This document shows, one piece after another, positions 61,409 through 64,000 of a DNA stretch of 64,000 nucleotides. Position 1 is the first letter of the stretch; each line of letters starts with the position of its first letter. Origin of the DNA: Flagellimonas meridianipacifica (GTDB lineage Bacteria; Bacteroidota; Bacteroidia; Flavobacteriales; Flavobacteriaceae); assembly GCF_003001695.1 (NCBI RefSeq), contig NZ_PVYX01000001.1:1674001-1738000 (forward strand), in the 5' to 3' direction. The notes beneath the pieces are model-generated. The model made no database searches, was not told the DNA's origin, and worked only from the letters and a program-made list of their open reading frames with translations. The position numbers and the translations under genes are program-made.

Positions 61409-61621
61409 ATGAGTGTTATTTATGTATTGCTGGCCATTAGTATATGTGTGGCTCTCGTGTTTTTTTTGGCCTTTATACGCTCGGTAAAAGCAGGCCAATA
61501 TGATGACTCATACACTCCTTCCGTTCGCATGCTTTTTGAGGATGAATTGGTCCAAAATGAAGACGATGTACAGTTAAAAAAGTCGAAAAAAACGAATCAA
61601 ATTAAAGATACTAATCAATAA
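61409..61621 (+). CDS. ccoS: cbb3 oxidase maturation protein CcoS
   Basis: 70 residues from the ATG at 61409; a longer frame from 61364 adds residues without similarity. One TM helix (VIYVLLAISICVALVFFLAF) is followed by SVKAGQYDDSYTPSVRMLF, the usual CcoS pattern (normally AGQYDD plus PS-R-L), then a charged tail. It is required in other bacteria for cofactor insertion into cbb3 oxidase. It lies 2 bases before ccoNO. Confidence 0.93.
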   Translation: MSVIYVLLAISICVALVFFLAFIRSVKAGQYDDSYTPSVRMLFEDELVQNEDDVQLKKSKKTNQIKDTNQ

Positions 61622-61623
61622 AT

Positions 61624-63825
61624 ATGGAAATAGAACAGTTTCGGTACGATAACAAAATCGTTCAAAAGTTTTTGTATGCCACCATGCTTTGGGGCGTGGT
61701 AGGTATGTTGGTAGGTCTTTTGTTGGCCTTCATGTTTTTATTCCCTAACATCACGGATGGGATATCATGGTTAAGTTTTGGGCGTCTACGTCCATTGCAC
61801 ACCAATGCTGTGATTTTTGCTTTTGTGGGGAATGCCATTTTCGCAGGAGTTTATTATTCACTCCAGCGCTTGCTTAAAGCAAGAATGTTCAGCGATGCGC
61901 TAAGTAACATTAACTTTTGGGGATGGCAATTGATTATTGTGGCAGCAGCTTTGACGCTTCCGCTAGGATATACAACCTCAAAAGAATATGCGGAATTGGA
62001 ATGGCCTATTGATTTGGCCATAGCAGTGGTCTGGGTGGTTTTTGGTTGGAATATGATTGGAACCATCCTAAAACGAAGACAACGCCATTTGTACGTGGCC
62101 GTTTGGTTCTACTTGGCCACCTTTGTTACTGTGGCTGTGCTGCATATTTTCAACAGTCTTGAGCTTCCTGTAGCCGCTTTGAAAAGTTATTCGGTATACG
62201 CCGGTGTTCAAGATGCTTTGGTACAATGGTGGTACGGGCACAATGCCGTGGCCTTTTTCTTGACCACACCCTTCCTGGGGTTGATGTACTACTTTGTTCC
62301 GAAAGCAGCAAATAGACCGGTCTATTCCTATAGATTATCCATCGTTCACTTCTGGTCCTTGATTTTTATATACATCTGGGCTGGACCACACCACTTGCTT
62401 TATTCAGCATTGCCAGATTGGGCACAAAACTTAGGTGTTGTCTTTTCCGTAATGTTGATTGCTCCTTCTTGGGGTGGTATGATTAATGGATTGTTGACCC
62501 TAAGAGGGGTATGGGATAAAGTAAGAAGTGACGCCACCTTGAAGTTTATGGTTGTTGCCATCACAGGTTATGGTATGGCCACCTTTGAAGGCCCCATGCT
62601 TTCCCTGAAAAACGTAAACGCCATTGCACACTTCAGTGACTGGATTATTGCCCACGTGCACGTTGGAGCCTTGGCATGGAATGGGTTCTTGACCTTTGGT
62701 ATGATCTATTGGTTAGTACCCAAAATGTTCAAAACAACCTTGTACTCCAAAGGATTGGCCAACTTCCACTTTTGGATAGGCACCTTGGGAATCGTACTGT
62801 ATGCCCTTCCTATGTATGTAGCTGGGTTTACCCAAGCCCTGATGTGGAAAGATTTCAATCCAGATGGAAGTTTGGTCTATGGTAACTTCTTGGAGACCGT
62901 GACTCAAATCATACCTATGTATTGGATGAGAGCCATTGGAGGTAGCCTTTATATAGTAGGTATGCTCATAATGGTGTACAATGTTGTGGTAACTATAAGA
63001 AAAGGAAGTAGTGTGGAGGATGAATTGGCAGAAGCAGCTCCACTTACCAAAGTGTCCAAGAGAAGACTAGCGGGAGAAACCTTCCACAACTGGTTGGAAA
63101 GAAAGCCTGTACAATTGACAATTTTGGCTACGGTGGCCATTTTGATTGGGGGAATCATTCAGATTGTACCTACCATTTTGGTAAAGTCCAATATTCCGAC
63201 CATTACCAGTGTCAAGCCCTATACGCCACTTGAGTTGGAAGGTAGGGACCTCTATATCCGTGAAGGATGTGTGGGATGTCACTCCCAAATGATACGACCC
63301 TTTAGGAGTGAAGTGGAACGCTACGGCGAATATGCTAAAGCTGGCGAGTTCGTTTATGACCACCCATTCTTATGGGGAAGTAAACGAACAGGACCTGATT
63401 TGCTTCGCGTGGGAGGAAAGTACTCGGACAATTGGCACTTAAATCACATGTACGACCCTCAAAGTACATCCGCAGGTTCCATTATGCCGGCATACCAGTG
63501 GTTAGTGACCAATGAGCATGACAGGAGTGCCGTTCAGGCCAAGATGAGGGCTATGGTCAAATTAGGTGTTCCCTACACGGACGAAGACATAGAAATGGCC
63601 CAAGAGTCAATGGCGGAACAAGCTTTGCAGATTGAGAAGAACCTCTATGCCGACCCAGAATTTGTGAGAACCTATGAAGCTGATAAGAAGTTTGCCCAAG
63701 AGAATGGAGAAGAGTTTATCGATATGCGGGATAGGGAAGTTGTGGCTTTGATTGCATACTTACAACGTCTAGGGACGGATATTAAGGTGAAGGAAACAGA
63801 TGAATTAATCTCCCAAAACAAATAG
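61624..63825 (+). CDS. ccoN: cbb3-type cytochrome c oxidase, fused subunits I and II
   Basis: 733 residues. Residues 1 to about 480 are the CcoN haem-copper subunit: about 12 TM helices, LHTNAVIFAFVGNAIFAG with a haem ligand His, WWYGHNAVAFFLT and AGPHHLLYSALPDW with CuB ligands, and HFSDWIIAHVHVGALAWNG. After a cytosolic linker, residues 510-733 are CcoO: one TM anchor, then EGCVGCHSQM (haem c, Cys-x2-Cys-His, about 547-552) and IMPAYQWL with the Met ligand. CcoN-CcoO fusions are the normal form in Bacteroidota. It reduces oxygen with high affinity and pumps protons. Confidence 0.96.
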   Translation: MEIEQFRYDNKIVQKFLYATMLWGVVGMLVGLLLAFMFLFPNITDGISWLSFGRLRPLHTNAVIFAFVGNAIFAGVYYSLQRLLKARMFSDALSNINFWGWQLIIVAAALTLPLGYTTSKEYAELEWPIDLAIAVVWVVFGWNMIGTILKRRQRHLYVAVWFYLATFVTVAVLHIFNSLELPVAALKSYSVYAGVQDALVQWWYGHNAVAFFLTTPFLGLMYYFVPKAANRPVYSYRLSIVHFWSLIFIYIWAGPHHLLYSALPDWAQNLGVVFSVMLIAPSWGGMINGLLTLRGVWDKVRSDATLKFMVVAITGYGMATFEGPMLSLKNVNAIAHFSDWIIAHVHVGALAWNGFLTFGMIYWLVPKMFKTTLYSKGLANFHFWIGTLGIVLYALPMYVAGFTQALMWKDFNPDGSLVYGNFLETVTQIIPMYWMRAIGGSLYIVGMLIMVYNVVVTIRKGSSVEDELAEAAPLTKVSKRRLAGETFHNWLERKPVQLTILATVAILIGGIIQIVPTILVKSNIPTITSVKPYTPLELEGRDLYIREGCVGCHSQMIRPFRSEVERYGEYAKAGEFVYDHPFLWGSKRTGPDLLRVGGKYSDNWHLNHMYDPQSTSAGSIMPAYQWLVTNEHDRSAVQAKMRAMVKLGVPYTDEDIEMAQESMAEQALQIEKNLYADPEFVRTYEADKKFAQENGEEFIDMRDREVVALIAYLQRLGTDIKVKETDELISQNK

Positions 63826-63827
63826 TC

Positions 63828-64000
63828 ATGTTGAAATACGTAAAAAATCATATGGATAGTATTGAGGGAATTGCAAATTATCCCATGATATCCTTGCTTA
63901 TATTTTTCATCTTCTTCGTTTTGTTGTTCTGGTGGGTGGCTACGGCCTCCAAAGAGCACATCAAAGAAATGGGAGAATTACCATTAGATAACGATTACAA
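63828..64000 (+). CDS. ccoQ: CcoQ-like cbb3 oxidase subunit, 3' end missing
   Basis: It starts 2 bases after ccoNO and stays open to the end of the window (57 codons). One TM helix (SLLIFFIFFVLLFWWVAT) is followed by SKEHIKEMGELPLDND, matching the small CcoQ-type subunit that normally precedes ccoP. Its true length is not visible. Confidence 0.82.
   Translation, partial: MLKYVKNHMDSIEGIANYPMISLLIFFIFFVLLFWWVATASKEHIKEMGELPLDNDY

Noticed and set aside
1..64000. Prophage, insertion sequences, CRISPR arrays or toxin-antitoxin and defence genes
   Set aside because: No transposase, integrase, cas, restriction or toxin-antitoxin gene and no regular repeat array was seen on either strand.

Overview
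The window looks like a chromosomal segment of a marine-type Flavobacteriaceae (Bacteroidota), perhaps near Muricauda/Flagellimonas or Maribacter. This is inferred from about 40% GC, starts without Shine-Dalgarno sequences, a TAnnTTTG-type promoter before the tRNA, LruC, DUF4407 and CcoN-CcoO fusion proteins, and lipoprotein and Tat leaders of flavobacterial style. No phage, IS element or CRISPR array is visible.

Positions 1-5532 (+) hold a soluble signalling cassette: a PAS histidine kinase (cut by the window edge), a FIST sensor protein, a second soluble histidine kinase, an Hpt phosphotransfer protein, a LytTR response regulator, a STAS protein and a GT2 glycosyltransferase. It runs into an exopolysaccharide (EPS) locus. 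Positions 5787-14045 carry a CheY-like regulator, a degenerate receiver fused to the initiating sugar transferase, a half-length TolC protein, a Wzz/GumC-type co-polymerase, a Wzx flippase, a Wzy polymerase and a GT2. Positions 14217-23998 carry a LruC lipoprotein, Ugd and UDP-xylose synthase, four further glycosyltransferases and an acetyltransferase. A receiver-kinase lies on the opposite strand (23995-25134), and 25355-28721 is the rmlBACD dTDP-rhamnose operon. The repeat unit probably contains glucuronate or xylose and rhamnose. Three EPS transcription units share a promoter-proximal sequence element, which suggests common control.

Positions 28857-38830 are mixed accessory and housekeeping genes, mostly on the minus strand: AraC with two SRPBCC proteins, a DUF4407 membrane protein, an M20 dipeptidase, tRNA-Leu(UAG), an SGNH lipoprotein, a scar made of two outer-membrane protein remnants, an AraC/SDR pair, and a Kef-type antiporter overlapping a CxxS glutaredoxin-like gene.

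Positions 39009-42076 encode a cyclic-nucleotide-binding-type histidine kinase and a receiver-glutaredoxin-thioredoxin reductase fusion that lacks the redox cysteines. Dps, outer-membrane proteins and a tyrosinase-SCO-DoxX-YdcZ operon follow. Then come YceI, a Tat amidohydrolase, a YcaC-like hydrolase and a pirin, with a divergent sigma-54 activator.

Positions 54591-64000 hold a lipoprotein, a threonine dehydratase-like enzyme, a universal stress protein, two Crp/Fnr regulators and the start of the cbb3 oxidase cluster (ccoI, ccoS, fused ccoNO, ccoQ). FNR-type palindromes lie between these genes, as expected for oxygen-responsive control.
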